Below, one piece after another: positions 23,040 through 35,334 of a stretch of 64,000 nucleotides of DNA. How positions within the stretch are numbered: the first letter of the stretch is position 1; every line of letters starts with the position of its first letter. A program made the translations under genes and the position numbers. The stretch comes from Valencia hispanica (taxonomy: Eukaryota > Chordata > Actinopteri > Cyprinodontiformes > Valenciidae), in contig OY747716.1 of the NCBI GenBank assembly GCA_963556495.2, positions 51,700,318 to 51,764,317 on the forward strand, read 5' to 3'. A model generated the notes under the pieces. That model was given only the letters and a program-made list of their open reading frames with translations. It was not told the origin of the DNA and ran no database searches.

Positions 23040-26000
23040 ATGACTACTCTAAGGTTTGTCACGTGGAATATTCATGGAGCTGGCACCAGAGAGAAAAGAG
23101 TTAAGATTCTTAACCAGCTTAAAAGATTGAAGGCAGATGTCATCTTATTACAAGAAACACATAAATCTACCTCAGCTGCAGTTGATCTTAAATCCCCTGA
23201 GTTTCCTAATGTGTTTTCTGCATGTTATAACTCCAGACAAAGGGGAGTAGCAATATTAAAAAATAAAAATGTAAATTTTACAGTAATAGATACAGTTACA
23301 GATCCAGAGGGTAGATTTATTATAGTAAAACTATCTATACATAACCAAAAGTTATGTATTGTCAGTATATATGGTCCAAATGTTGATGACCCCTCATTCT
23401 TTCATTCCTTCTTCTCTGTGCTCCTTGACACAGAGATTGCTCACTTCTTCTTGGGGGCGACCTCAACTTTGGTTTAAATGAAGAAATAGACAGGCTCAGC
23501 ACAGCAGGGACTCAGCGCAGCTGGAAATCTATAGATATAGTCAAACAGTACATGAGCGATTATGGACTTTGTGATGCATGGCGATCTCTTCACCCCAATG
23601 ACAAAAAATATACTTTCTTCTCAAATGTCCACCATTCGTATTCTCGAATGGATTATTTGTTAGTCAGCAGCTCACTGTTGACTGACATTTCAGATACTGA
23701 GATACACCCTATAGCTGTTAGCGATCATGCTCCTGTTTCTCTAACTTTAGTAAATAAAACAGAAACACCTCAAAGCAAAAATTGGAGATTTAATATATCC
23801 TTACTTAAGGATAAAGAATTTATTAAATATTTCGAAAAAGAGTGGGCCTCATATTTGGAATATAACGACCTCCCTGGTACATCGCCATCCATTCTTTGGG
23901 AGGCAGGAAAAGCTGTGATTAGAGGTAAAATAATCTCATTCTCATCAAATAAAAAGAAAATGGAAAAAAAAACGTATTCAGGAATTAGATAAAAAACTAT
24001 TAATTCATTAGAAGCTTCTCTAGATGAGGAGAGAATAGGCAAAATCCGTAAAGCAAAGCTAGAATTAAATCAAAATATTAATAAACAGACCCAGTTCTTA
24101 TTTCAAAGACTTAGGATAGAAAACTTTGAACAAGGTAATAAATCAGGTAGATTTTTGGCTAACCAGCTTAAAATTAATAAAGAAAAAACAACTATATCTG
24201 CTATTAAAGATCAGACCGGGAATACAGTATATGATCCTGGAAGAATAAACAACACATTTAAAGAATTTTACAAGGCTTTATACTCACCAGAGATAAATCC
24301 ATCGGATCATGAAATTGAAAACTTTTTTGATAACATAACACTACCTAAATTATCTGAAAGTCAAGCGATGGCGCTGGATTCACCACTAACAGCGGCTGAA
24401 CTCCAGGAGGCCCTCCAAGGCATGCCCAATAACAAGGCTCCAGGCCCAGATGGATTTCCAGCAGAGTTCTATAAAGAATTCTGGAATATTCTGGCACCAA
24501 CATTCCACAGAATGCTGCAGGAAACCAAGGAAAATGGCCGACTTCCACCAAATATGAATTCTGCCTACATTAGTCTTCTACTAAAATCAGGTAAAGGCCC
24601 TTTGTTTCCTACCAGCTATCGTCCCATATCCCTCATTAATGTTGATCTTAAAATAATCTGCAAAGCCCTCGCAAAATAGATAGAGAAAGTAACCCCTCTT
24701 ATAATACATCCTGATCAAACTGGTTTTATTAAAGGGAGACATTCATCCACAAATTCACGTAGATTAATAAATTTAATATATTTTTCTTACTGTAAAAACA
24801 TTAAAACTAATATATTATCTTTAGATGCAGAAAAAGCATTTGATAGAGTTAACTGGAAATTCTTATTTGTAACCTTACATAAATTTGGCTTTGGAAATTC
24901 TTATAAACTGGTTGAAAATATTATACAGTTCACCAACAGCATGTATCAGGACAAACAACCAAAAATCATCTAGGTTTTATCTTCAGAGAGGTACCAGGCA
25001 GGGATGTCCTCTCTCTCCCTCCCTGTTCGCTATTTTCATTGAACCACTAGCTGCAGCAATCAGGCAAACTCACAATATTAAAGGCATAAAATGCAATAAC
25101 ATAGAACATAAAATCAGTCTTTATGCAGATGATGTATTACTTTTTCTCCAGCATTCACAAACCTCTTTCTCTCAGGTAATCGGGTTGATAAACTCTTACT
25201 CAAATGTTTCAGATTATTCTATAAATTTATTAAAATCTACAGTTCTTCCAATCAATTGTTCTGTCCAGAATCCAACTAATACACAACTGCAGTCAGGGAA
25301 TATTACCTATTTAGGTATCAATGTCTCACCAAGACTGGGAGATTTAATAACGATAAACTACATCCCACTTTTAAAAAAAGTGGAAGATGATCTTGCTAGA
25401 TGGAAATCTCTACCCATATCACTTCTGGGAAGGGTTGCTTCAATAAAAATGATGGTTTTGCCCAGAATCAACTACTTATTCTCAATGATCCCAAGTAAAC
25501 CATCACTAGACTGGTTTAGATCTCTGGACTCCTCTATCGCTAAATTTCTTTGGAACGATAAACCCCCACGTATCAGCTTAAAAACACTGGAGAAGACCAA
25601 AGAAAAAGGAGGTCTAGATCTAACAAACTTCCATCATTATTCCTTAGCCAACAGGCTCCAATACATATCAAGATGGTTAAAACATAGCTACCTAGACGAG
25701 TCCTGGATAGACGTAGAACAGACACTATGTAATAAGATAAAACTTTCAGACCTACCATTTATTAGCTCAAATATAAAACAATATGAATGCTTTAAAAGCA
25801 TAGATATCAGCTCCTCTCTGACAGCATGGTGGGAGTTTCTAAAAATGACAGAGTCCACAATAATCCCATGCAGACGCACACCCATCTGGAATAACAACGA
25901 CATCTTGCAAAAAAAATGTATGATAAGTTTCCCAGTCTGGAGGTGCAATGGAATTGAATACCTGGAACATATATTTGAAGGAACAGACTTTATCCCATTT

Positions 26001-26765
26001 AAAACATTAATTACACAATATGGAATTGATAAAAACAAATTCTTAGAATATCAACAAATTAAATCTATTATTAAAGGTAAATTTAGGCTCAATACAGCTG
26101 AATTACAAATTCCAGCAAGAGTGTTAGATTTTCTTAATCTCAAACCCCCCAAATTGCTGTCTAAAATATACAAAACTTTATCTACATTAGATGAATCAAT
26201 AGCCATCCCTATTTCAAAATGGGAGGTGGATTTATCAGCCAGCTTTGACCAAAACGTCTGGTCTCAGATTTGTTTAAGAACCTTTAAAATAACAAAAAAT
26301 CCTCATTTGCAATTAATACAATACAAAATCCTTCATAGAGTACACTATACAGGTCAACGAATGTTTAGGATGGGTTTTACATCGTCTAATACCTGCTTAC
26401 AATGCACAAGCAATATACCAGATACTTATGTTCATGCGCTTTGGTTCTGTCCACCTGTTAAGAAATTTTGGTGCCAGATATGTGAGGACTTATCAAAGTG
26501 TCTGAAATGTAACATCCCACCATCTCCCTCAATTTGCCTGTTAGGAAATTTAAATGATGTCACCATGGACACAAAGTCAGTTATAATGGTTGACATTGCC
26601 TTATGCATCGCTAAGAAAACTATCCTCCTGAACTGGAAAAATAAAAAAGCTCTTAATATTAATCAGTATAGAAATCTCTTGTTGGACCATATTGGTCTTG
26701 AGACGGCCTCTGGCTCCATATCTGATCAATCTCTCTGGGCTCCTTTGATCGGCTCCATCACCTAG
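23040..26765 (+). pseudogene. L1 ORF2: EEP endonuclease and reverse transcriptase, lightly broken
   Basis: Starts at an ATG (23,040). Endonuclease: FVTWNIHGAG, VILLQETHKS, RGVAILKNKN, VSIYGPNVDD, then after a frame change near 23,450 SRMDYLLVSS and VSDHAPVSL (23,552-23,992). RT: NNKAPGPDGFPAEFYKEFW and SYRPISLINVDLKI (24,155-24,679), an in-frame TAG at 24,677-24,679, motif A LSLDAEKAFDRVNW, then a frame change near 24,880 and RGTRQGCPLSPSLFAIF and ISLYADDVLLFL (24,885-26,765). The last frame runs 626 residues to the C-terminal CLQC...HALWFC zinc-knuckle-like block. Three to four lesions only, so the copy is young. Confidence 0.88.
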
Positions 26766-28312
26766 TGGGGGTGGGGGGCACTTGGTTTTGTCGTTTGGGA
26801 CACTGTTGCTGATGTGGGGGTTTTGGGGTTGGAGGCGTCTGGGGGGGACCCCGGGGGTTGGGATCACTGGGCAGATGGGGCGCTGGACGTCGTGGCCGGC
26901 CTGGGGTTGGGCTTTTGGTGGTGACTCCTTATGGCTGCATGCGGTTCCTTGGGGGGGTTGCACTGGCGGACATGGGTTACTGGCCTGGTGGCCGTGCTGC
27001 GCCTGGGTAGGGTCTGGGGTGGGCCAGGGGATTCGGGGCTCGGGGGCGCCGCGCCCCCTAGCTGTGGTCCTGGCTGGGGGTCGGCTGGCGTGGGGTCTCT
27101 GTTGGCTGTGGGGGTCGTGGCCGGCCGGCGGCCGGCATGTGCAGCCGCCTCTCTCTTTTTCTCTGGGCCGATTGTCATCGCCAGTCCCTATATGGCGTCT
27201 CGCCTTGTTTGCTGGTTGGGGTGCCTGGCTGCTGGTCGCGGCAGCTGGGTGGATTTTCTGGGCCGGATCAGTCCTTTTTTGCACTGGACTTGGCTCCTGG
27301 GTCTTGGTCTTTGTGTGGGGCGCTGGGGTTGGGCATTTGGCCGGGATCGGTCGGACTTGCGGGTGGACTGGCCGGGTGGTGGGCGTGCAGGGCAGGTGGG
27401 TGGGGCGCTGGGTTTGGTCTCCTGCCGGGCTGTTGAGCAACACTGGTCGCTCCACAAAGAATGAGGCTGGTGGATGTCGGCCTGGTGGGTCGGCCGCCCG
27501 GCTCATCGGTTTGCTCCTGGTCTGGGCAGGTACGTCGACATGGTTCGGGCTACGGGGGCCTCCGGTGTGCGGGTGGCGCTGGGGGCCGCCGGCTGGGGGC
27601 CGCCCCGGCGCGGCCGGTTGCCGGCGAGGCCCGTGGGCTCGTCACTGCTGCCCCCCGGGCCCCTGCATAGTGGCCGCTGGATGTTCCCCTGGGGTTCTCC
27701 TTTGCTCCTCTCTTGGGGGATGCAGTCGGCCCCGCCCGGATCCGCCTGGGACTCTGGCGGTCCTTTGGACATCTTTGCTCTGATCTCCTTCATGTCTGCA
27801 TCGATTCCTGGGAGACGGATTGATGTCTGCTCACACCAACTATCGAACACTCTTATGGAGAAACCTTATATGCACCAGCATGCTAACACACACACAGATG
27901 TGGGGCCTCTGGTGTTTAAGGAAATATTCTTGGGCTGAGGTTATCATTACTAGAGCTTGATTAATCGGTACCATGAGTTTTTCTGTGACATTGTTGTTGT
28001 ATTTTTATATCTATTTTTGTGTGATGTGGTTGTGTAATTCTTAGTTCACAATGTTTGGTTGGTTTTGTCAATGTTCCTTTTTCGTGTTTTGTTTTGTTTT
28101 TCCCCCTCTCTCTGCTGTCCTGTGGGTATGGAGGCAGACTTCAATGTCTTCCTGTGTTTTCTTTGTTCTCCTTCCTCTCTTGTATTTTCAACTCCCCCTC
28201 TCTCTTGACTTTTTGTTTCCTACCTCTCTTCTTCATCTTCCTTCTTTCTTCTCCTTAATTTTCCGTCTCCGTGTCCATAACATCAGGAAATAAAAACCCC
28301 AACAATTCATAA
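26766..28312 (+). other. L1 3' UTR, G-rich on the sense strand
   Basis: 26,766-27,800 is markedly G-rich on the plus strand with many GGGG runs, then turns T/C-rich before the AATAAA at 28,313. G-rich 3' UTRs are a known property of L1 elements. Long frames on both strands here (up to 301 and 333 codons) follow from the lack of A/T-rich stops, and show no domain. Confidence 0.6.
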
Positions 28313-28688
28313 TAAAGATTTTTCACACATATATCAAGTGGAGTACTATAGCAAAAGCTGTACTGCTCCGCTTGTGAAAGTAAATCTGTTGGGCTTCTAC
28401 TTGGTACTCAGACACCAATTCTGAGCTCCACACACATCCAAACAGGACACGTAAAAAAAAAAAGAACAATAAGACAATATCAGGAGCTTATTACCTGGCC
28501 TAGTAAGAAAAAGGGCTTGACGGTGGTCTAAAATCAATTTTCAGATTAAAGTAAAGTTTTAATTTAATTTGGAAATCGAGCTCCCAGAGTCTGGATGAAG
28601 AGTGGAAAGGACCAGTCTTCCCTGAGTTTCCACAGTCGGTCATCTGAGGTGCTATGTCATCTGCTGGTATTGATCAGTGCAGGCACAT

Positions 28689-28748
<60 letters not shown>

Positions 28749-28749
28749 A
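28689..28749. repeat. (TA)n(TG)n microsatellite beside a Tc1 element
   Basis: TA alternation from about 28,689 to 28,735 followed by GTGTGTGTG. The Tc1 element begins a few bases further on, so it probably inserted into this TA-rich tract, as its TA target requires. Confidence 0.88.
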
Positions 28750-28755
28750 AATATA

Positions 28756-30283
28756 CACTACTCACAATAAGTTAGGAATATGCTGAGAGACTCAGTGGAT
28801 GTCATACATATGGTGTTTGTTTCACTTGAGAGATTTTTGGGATAGGGAGGCAATTGTATTGGGGTGATACACACACCTCATTTTGTGTTTGCCACGTAAT
28901 GGTCTCACTGTGTACAGTGTGCCTTACATATTGGGGACAACACCAAAAAAATACTAAAGACAAACCTTTTCAATGTAGCATCAATTTCAACTTTCTGTGG
29001 GTTTAAAACCTGGAATTGTCACTAAATCATTCCAACTTCCTCCTTCAAACAGCCACGAACACACAACGTCACTTAACGGACAAGCAGCTCCACCTGGCCA
29101 TAGCGCGCCTTCGGGTCGGTGGCAGGCAGTCAGATGTTGCATGTGAACTTGGTGTGTCTCAAAGTGTCTTCAGCAGACTTGTATCAAGACACAGAACTAC
29201 TGGCAGAGTTTGTGGCAGACCCAGGAGTGGAGCCCCACGAGTGACAGACCTCAACAATGACCAGTACCTAAGGACCTATGCACTCAGACATCGTCATGCA
29301 ACTGCCACACAGCTGCAGGCCAGTTTACAAGATGTTAGGGGTTCTAGGGTTTTTAGACAAACCATTCGCAACCAACTCCACTACTTTGGCTTATATGGCA
29401 GACGACCGTTGCAGGTGACTCCTCTGACACCAAGACACCGCCGTCAACGTTTGCAGTGGGCACAAGACCATGTGACCTGGACAATGCAGCAGTGGTCTAC
29501 TGTCGTGTTCACTGACGAGTGTCAGGTCACCTTGCACAAAAATGATGGTTATCAGCGTTGCTGGAGATGGCGAGGTGAGCGATATACCGAGGTCAACATG
29601 ATCCCCAGGGTTAGCTTTGGTGGAGGAGGTGTAACAGTCTGGGCAGGCATCACCAGTCAGCGCAAAACTGATTTGATTATCTCAGATGGCTCAGTCACTA
29701 CATGTTCTTATCTCAGAGAGATCATAGAACCCATCATCATCCCCCAATTCCGCCAATACACCCCCAACTTTCTGTTCATGGATGGTAATGCTCCACCACA
29801 TCGTGCCAGAATTGTTACAGCTTGACTTCAGGAAGTCGAAGTGCCTCATATGGTACGACCAGCAATGTCCCCTGACCTGAACCCCATAGAGCACGTTTGG
29901 GACCAGCTGAAGCAGAGACTGGATGATCGTACCCCCCATGTGACCTGGCAGAACTGCGTGTAGCACTTGTGGAAGAGTGGAACGCATCGCTTCAGGACAA
30001 CATCATGAGGCTAGTGAGGAGCATGAGACGTCGCTGTCAACATGTCATTGCGGCAAATGGTGGAAACACCCGCTACGGCCATTGTCAATTTGTGTTGTTT
30101 GGGGCTACCCTTGTTAATGTCTACATTTTTGGGGTAATAAATATTACACTAATGAAAATTGTGTTTCTTCTCGTTCATTATTAATAATATCAAAGGATAC
30201 TTTTACTTATTTAATTAAAATTCAGACCAAATAGGAATAGTACTGATGTAAATAACAATATCCCTAACTTATTGTGAGTAGTG
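28756..30283 (+). mobile_element. Tc1/mariner element, 1.53 kb, complete ends
   Basis: The inverted termini CACTACTCACAATAAGTTAG are present at both ends (left at 28,756; right end at 30,283), with flanking TA at 28,754-28,755 and 30,284-30,285. The length is standard for Tc1. The right side abuts a Penelope remnant, suggesting insertion into it. Confidence 0.92.
29016..30075 (+). pseudogene. Tc1 transposase, one stop and one frameshift
   Basis: 29,016-29,825 encodes the paired-type helix-turn-helix region (LAIARLRVGGRQSDVACELG, a GRPRSGAPR linker) and the first two catalytic blocks: FTDECQV with the first Asp and MDGNAPPHRARI with the second. An in-frame TGA at 29,823-29,825 follows, then SPDLNPIEHVWDQLK with the third catalytic residue region. 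A frame change near 29,935 moves the C-terminus (EEWNASLQDNIMRLV) to another frame. The GWGG-like VTVWAGI block is present. Cut-and-paste DDE transposase, now inactive; ends could still be mobilised in trans. Confidence 0.9.
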
Positions 30284-30289
30284 TAGATA

Positions 30290-30965
30290 TACAGATATAG
30301 ATGTAGTAAAATATCCAAAACAAGCCCTGACTTTGGCACACCCAACACAACCCTAACTTTCAGTAGTAAAACTTTGTACAGTTTAGCCACCACCATCGCA
30401 GAAAAACAGGACAGAAACATGCAAAATGCTCTGAAGAACTACCAATACCCAAAGTGGGCCATAGAAAAACGAAGAGGACAAGTTAAACAGAAAGAAATCC
30501 AAAAAAGACAGGATCAGCAATGAGCAAAAAAGATTGGGTCATCACCCAAAGACAAAATAGATACTGAACAAAAAAGTGGAGTCATATATGAAATACCCTG
30601 CAAATCCTGTAATAAAGCTTTTATTGGGGAAACAGACAGAACTTTCAACACATGAAAAATGAACATTAAAAAGAATGAGAAATAGAAACCACAGGGAGGC
30701 GCACAAGAGCAACAAATGCAAAAGCAGAACAAACCAACTGCAAGAGAAATAACTAAATAATGGACTGGAAAAGGGCCAGAGTTATCTGCTCTGAGGGCGA
30801 CATACCATCGTTGGATAAAGGAGGCAATCGAAATTAGAAAACGGGACCCCAGGACCATGAGCAGAGTTGAGGGAACCTACACCTTGACCCACACATGGGA
30901 CGTAGTTTTAAGGAAGGCAACGAACAGCGGGGGGTGAACCGTCCTCCGCTGACAGACACATCAAC
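30290..30965 (+). pseudogene. Penelope-like element C-terminus with GIY-YIG endonuclease relic
   Basis: The plus strand reads MQNALKNYQYPKWAIEKRRG upstream, then SGVIYEIPCKSCNKAFIGET, the GIY-YIG-like core with the CxxC spacing usual in Penelope elements. The end block TYHRWIKEAIEIRKRDPRTM with EGTYTLTHTWD also fits the family C-terminus. Several stops (for example shortly after the ET block) interrupt it. Only the 3' part of the element is left; RT is not seen. Assignment rests on motif order, not on a search. Confidence 0.65.
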
Positions 30966-32758
30966 AGAGTGACACTTCAGAGGAAGGCAGCAGATGATGT
31001 TGAAACATGTAAAGGTAAACCAAAACCTTAATCTGTCATTTCTAAAGAAACTAAGAAAGGTAAGGCCTGAGCCAGTATTGAACCAAGACACTCCGGTTGG
31101 GTTCAGTCGGAGCTGGGTAGCAGGCGATGCTAAGCAGGTCGTTATAAACTGGTTCCAGATACATGGAGAAAATGATTTACCAAAGGTCTGGTAGGAATCT
31201 ACTCGTGGATCGTAAAACCATAAGAGAGGGGACTTTTCCTCAGAAACCAAATTCAAATATGATTCTTGTTGCAACAACTGTTATCAGGTGACAATAAAAG
31301 CATAGAAGAAGAACAGTGGTTGTTTGATTTTCCCTGTATGCAAACACTCAGAGACAATGTTTGCATTTTTCAACCAGTAGCTGCAGGAGGGCCTGGTGTT
31401 GGTCACATCGTGCCGTCCCAGTCTCGGTTGTTCGTAACCTGCTGACTGTCCATCTGTCCTAACTCAGCAGCAGTCTCTGAACCATACGTCAAAGGTTAAA
31501 TGACTTAACAATTAAAAAGGTTCCTGTAGAAAAAAAACAGTCAGATCCTGATCTGGACCTTCTGGATTTGACAGGTTCTCTTTAAAGCACAGTTTGGGTC
31601 AGATATAAAAACAAAGCAGATCAGTCTGAAGTCCTTTAAGAGATCTGCAAACCAAAGCTTTGACTCAAACCAACAACAATGTTTTTCTTCTACTAATATT
31701 TCTAGTTTTATATTTGAATGGATGACCTTTCTAGCTCTAAATATTGGCAACGGACCCATTTGGACCTGGCTGAGCTTCATAAACTGGCCCACATGATGGA
31801 ATTTACTTAATGCTTTAAATGAATTAATCAAGGAGTAAATGTGGATATTTTCTGTCTCCACAGAACCTCCTCCAGCTTTCCCTATAAGATCACAGCTTCT
31901 GGTTTCCATGGAGGTTGAATGGTTCATATTTTACTAATAAAAGTATGAAGTTTTGATTCCAGTTGTGGATCAGATTCTTTTTTCTGCTCTAAGTGTGGTT
32001 CTGGATGGGTGGATGTTCCAGCATATCGGAGCGCCAACGGGATCCTTCAGCTCCGTGTCACCAGACAGCAACCAAACCGGCTCCATGACAACCAATCATC
32101 ACATCATCACATCATCAGATCAGTGTCCAGTGGAGGCAAAAGCTGCACAAACAACATTGATGGGATTACTTAAAGTGGAAATGAACTTTTGGCAAACATG
32201 AGAGGCTGGATATAAATAGATCTACTCCGATTATAACGCGACGACAGGCTGCTCAGTCAGCTCCTTCTGCTCTGTCAGCGCTCAGTTCAGATCATCCTCC
32301 ATCTGTTCTGGATCAGGATTATTGAAATCCTTAGAAAGTGACAAAATTCTGTGTTGGAGATGTTAACACAGAGCTTTGACTTGAGGATTAATCCTCAACT
32401 GACTCTCAGCCAGAGAAGGTTTACAAACAAAAATCCACAAAATAATCAGAAATCGGAGAAGAAATGTTTTTATCAGATTATTTATTGTGTTGCTCTTGTT
32501 TATTAATCAAGTTGTCTTGATCAACTTTTCTCCAGGCCACCTGAAGATCTTCCAAAAGTTTTTTCTTGGCTGCTTATTTCAAAGCCTGATTTTCTGTTCA
32601 GGGTTTTGTTTAATGATTTCCAGGTCCAAAGTTCTGTTGTAGATGGAGAAGATTATTTTACTGTTAAAATAATTAAAACAACCATTTAAAAGAAATCTCT
32701 AAATGTGAGCTAACATTAGCAGACACCCAAAGACTTCTGGTGGACCGTTCCCCGAGAA
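30966..32758. other. Intronic stretch, nothing recognised
   Basis: The first 150 bp may still be Penelope 3' sequence. The rest, including CATCATCACATCATCA at 32,095-32,115, shows no repeat termini or coding motif. Confidence 0.4.
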
Positions 32759-32971
32759 CAGGGGTCTCCAAAATCTACTTTCCCTCAGGCTTTAGATGCC
32801 TCCCTGCTCCAACACACCTGGGTCAGATGAATGGCTTGTTATCAGGCCTTTGTCAAACTATGGGATGCTGAAGAGGTAATTTAATCATTTGATTCAGCTG
32901 TTGGATCACGGATGCAACTAAAACCTGCAGGGCAGGAGATCTCCAGCACAAGGGTTGGAGACAACTGCCCC
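32759..32971. repeat. hAT-derived MITE-like repeat
   Basis: Begins CAGGGGTCTCCAAAATC and ends TTGGAGACAACTGCCCC, an imperfect inverted pair (TCTCCAA / TTGGAGA). The middle contains CTGCTCCAACACACCTGGGT and GATTCAGCTGTTGGATC, short inverted blocks common to a widespread fish repeat. A fragment recurs at 15,045-15,115. No clean target duplication. Confidence 0.5.
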
Positions 32972-33066
32972 AGAACCTTGGACATGCCTCCACCACCTCC
33001 AGTCAACATGAGCTGAAGATGCACAGTCATCACTCTTCTTATTGTCTAGTGTCTAATAATTCAGCC

Positions 33067-34191
33067 TAGGGCTGGACAATATTTCAATATCAATATATAC
33101 CGCGGTATACTTTTGTTCAATAACAGTGATATGAGTTTTAAACACATTTCCAGTAATTTGATATGCATTACAGTTTTTTCAAGTATTTTTTGGGGGGCTT
33201 CAGTGGCTTTATATGACAGTTACTTGACAGGAAAGGGGTCAGAGAGAGCAGGAAATGAATATACATTACAATATATAATTACAGCGTTTCACTGACTGAC
33301 GTTTCACGGCGTTAACAAGCGCAGCCGATTCAAGCCGAACAGAAAGAGCCACGACACATTGGCTACGTGAGCGATGATGACGTACACCACAGACAGGACA
33401 GGAGCCCGGCAGCAGCAGCTGGCTGTGCTCAGGACGTGGTAGACAGATAAACTAGGCTAATCTCAACGAGGCGAGTTTTATCAACAAAATGAGTTGAGCA
33501 GAGTTGAACGCATGGAAAGGAATACAATGCTCCGGGCACCGACTAAACTCCGCTTTTGGTAAGTTATACGGTTAGAACAAACCTGAGTTTTACGGTATTT
33601 TGTGTATAGTATGAGGATTTTTTGGGGTGGCTGTAGATCAGTGGTAGAGCTGTCGGCCTGCAACCCAGAAATCTTGGGTTCGATTCCAGCTTCCATCTGC
33701 TACATCTTGTTTTGTCCTTGGGCAAGACACTTCACCTACCACCTACTGGTGTTGGCCAGAGGGGGGTGATATGGCAGCTTGGCTTCTGTCAGTCTGGCCC
33801 AGGACAGCTGTGGCTATAATCATAGCTTGCTTCCACCAGTGTGTGAATGTGAAAGTGAATAAATAATGGAGTTGTAAAGCGCTTTGAGTCTCTCAAAAAA
33901 AGCGCTAAATAAATGCAAGCCATTATTATTACTAAAATCATTTCTGTAACGAATACAATATTTTTTTTACAATATACAATTCTTTAATATTATTTTTAAT
34001 GTGTGCAATTTATGCTTGGTATATTTGTTAAATGCCATTTAATAAGTATATAATTAACCATCTGTTGTGGGCATTCTTGGCAGTTTTTCTGAGGCTTTTA
34101 TATAGTATATATCGATATCAGAATTATATCTTATCGACAGAAATTAAGAAATATATTGTGAAATAAGTTTTGGCCATATCGTCCAGCCCTA
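33067..34191. mobile_element. hAT-type MITE, 1,125 bp, containing a nested SINE
   Basis: Termini TAGGGCTGGAC at the left and GTCCAGCCCTA at the right are perfect inverted repeats of 11 bp and continue imperfectly (CAATAT / CGATATGG). The exact 8-bp target duplication ATTCAGCC lies at 33,059-33,066 and 34,192-34,199. No transposase. The SINE at 33,624-33,934 lies inside it and is therefore younger. Confidence 0.82.
33624..33934 (+). mobile_element. tRNA-derived SINE
   Basis: The head looks like a tRNA: A-box-like GTAGATCAGTGGTAGAGC (33,633-33,650) and B box GGTTCGATTCC (33,677-33,687), the internal Pol III promoter. The body has TTGGGCAAGACACTTCACC and GGACAGCTGTGGCTA blocks; the tail has AAGCGCTTTGAGT, AAAAAGCGCTAAATAAATGC and an ATT-rich end. 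A second, 5'-truncated copy is at 41,675-41,825. It is not a functional tRNA gene: no acceptor stem pairs at the expected distance. Confidence 0.75.
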
Positions 34192-34199
34192 ATTCAGCC

Positions 34200-35334
34200 T
34201 GTGGAAGAGGAGGGAAACCCAGACATCTTACACCCGAAAGGGATTCTTCTGCTTCTCATGGAGGATTCCTAGAGCCAGAGGTTCCTGTAGAAAGTTCTGG
34301 GTCTGTCGAGTCTAAGACCATGTACACACGTAGCAGGTTTAAAAAAAAAAAAGAATATTCTCACTACCTTGTCTTTTAAAAAAAGATCTCCAACCACACC
34401 TAACCGCATGTGTTAAGCACATTCATAGGCATGTCAAACCTGTAGGGGGCAGCATTTCCCTCCAATCCCATCCACTCAGAGTAATTTTCTATGTTCTAAC
34501 TTCTACATAAAGCGGTAATTGAGCTTGTAAAAACAAGCAAGCCAAAAGCGCTTGAACAATCAATAATACCAACACATCTCTGGGGGCATAAATGCTGTTT
34601 CTGAGTGTAAACACAGGTCGCACATGTGATGTTGGAGGATTTTTGTCACGTCAAGTGACGTTGCGGAGCCAAAAACTCTGGTTAATTCTGTTCACACGCA
34701 AACGCTTTAAATGGAGAAAACGCAGATCTTCACTTTGGCAGGAGTTTTTAAAAAGATTCGTTTTCGTTGCCATAAAGCTGCGTTTTCATGTGGATGAAAG
34801 GCCAAACCGTGGAAAAATATATTCGTTTTGTGAGATACCCAGCTACTTGTGAACAAGGCATATGAAGTTCTTTGATCAGATGAACCGACTTCAGTAACTC
34901 ATTTCAGCGAGGAGCAGCAGCTCTACTCCAGGTTCCTCCCAAATGATGGACCCTATCATGTTATCTCTACGGGAGAGTGTTTAGACCCAACAGAAGAAGG
35001 AGGATCTGTTGAACATGATCCGTACTGAGCACTGAAATATAGACAGACCAGTTAATCCTAAACGTTGCTGCTTCTTGACTGGGGCTAAACGATATATCAC
35101 AAATACGTTGTCATCGCACCGTTAACGTGCGTAATATTAATGGCCCAAAGGTCTGCTTGGACACTCTGGGTGCTGATAAGATTTGGAGCTTGTCTTATAA
35201 AGTCGCAGGGCAGCAGATCCTCCACACCCTGAAACAGATCACTGTACCTGAGACACTAAAGGGCACCAAGAGTCTTTGGAAAACAGAGAAAATGGGTGCG
35301 CCATTGTGCCAGACTACCAGTTTACCTGTTCTCC
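34200..35334. other. Intronic stretch, nothing recognised
   Basis: No repeat end, coding motif or RNA gene. A short GGGGCTAAACGATATATCAC block at 35,082-35,101 resembles a MITE terminus, but no partner end was found. Confidence 0.35.

Larger units (their letters stand above)
21620..28330 (+). mobile_element. Nearly full-length L1-clade LINE (L1/Tx1-like)
   Basis: In order: a CpG-bearing 5' UTR, ORF1 (21,850-22,548), ORF2 with endonuclease and RT (23,040-26,765), a 1.5-kb G-rich 3' UTR and an AATAAA signal at 28,313-28,318. About 6.7 kb is the expected full length. ORF1 is intact while ORF2 has a few frameshifts and one stop, so the copy is recent but disabled. Start and end are estimates, since no target duplication was identified. 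It lies antisense in lasp1 intron 1. Confidence 0.85.

Noticed and set aside
26601..27850. Long Pro/Arg-rich and Gly/Trp-rich frames (301 and 333 codons) on opposite strands
   Set aside because: They lie in the GC-rich L1 3' UTR, where stop codons are rare, and show no domain; composition explains them.
33628..33700. A tRNA gene on the plus strand
   Set aside because: A and B boxes are present, but no acceptor stem closes at tRNA distance and the sequence continues into a SINE body and tail.
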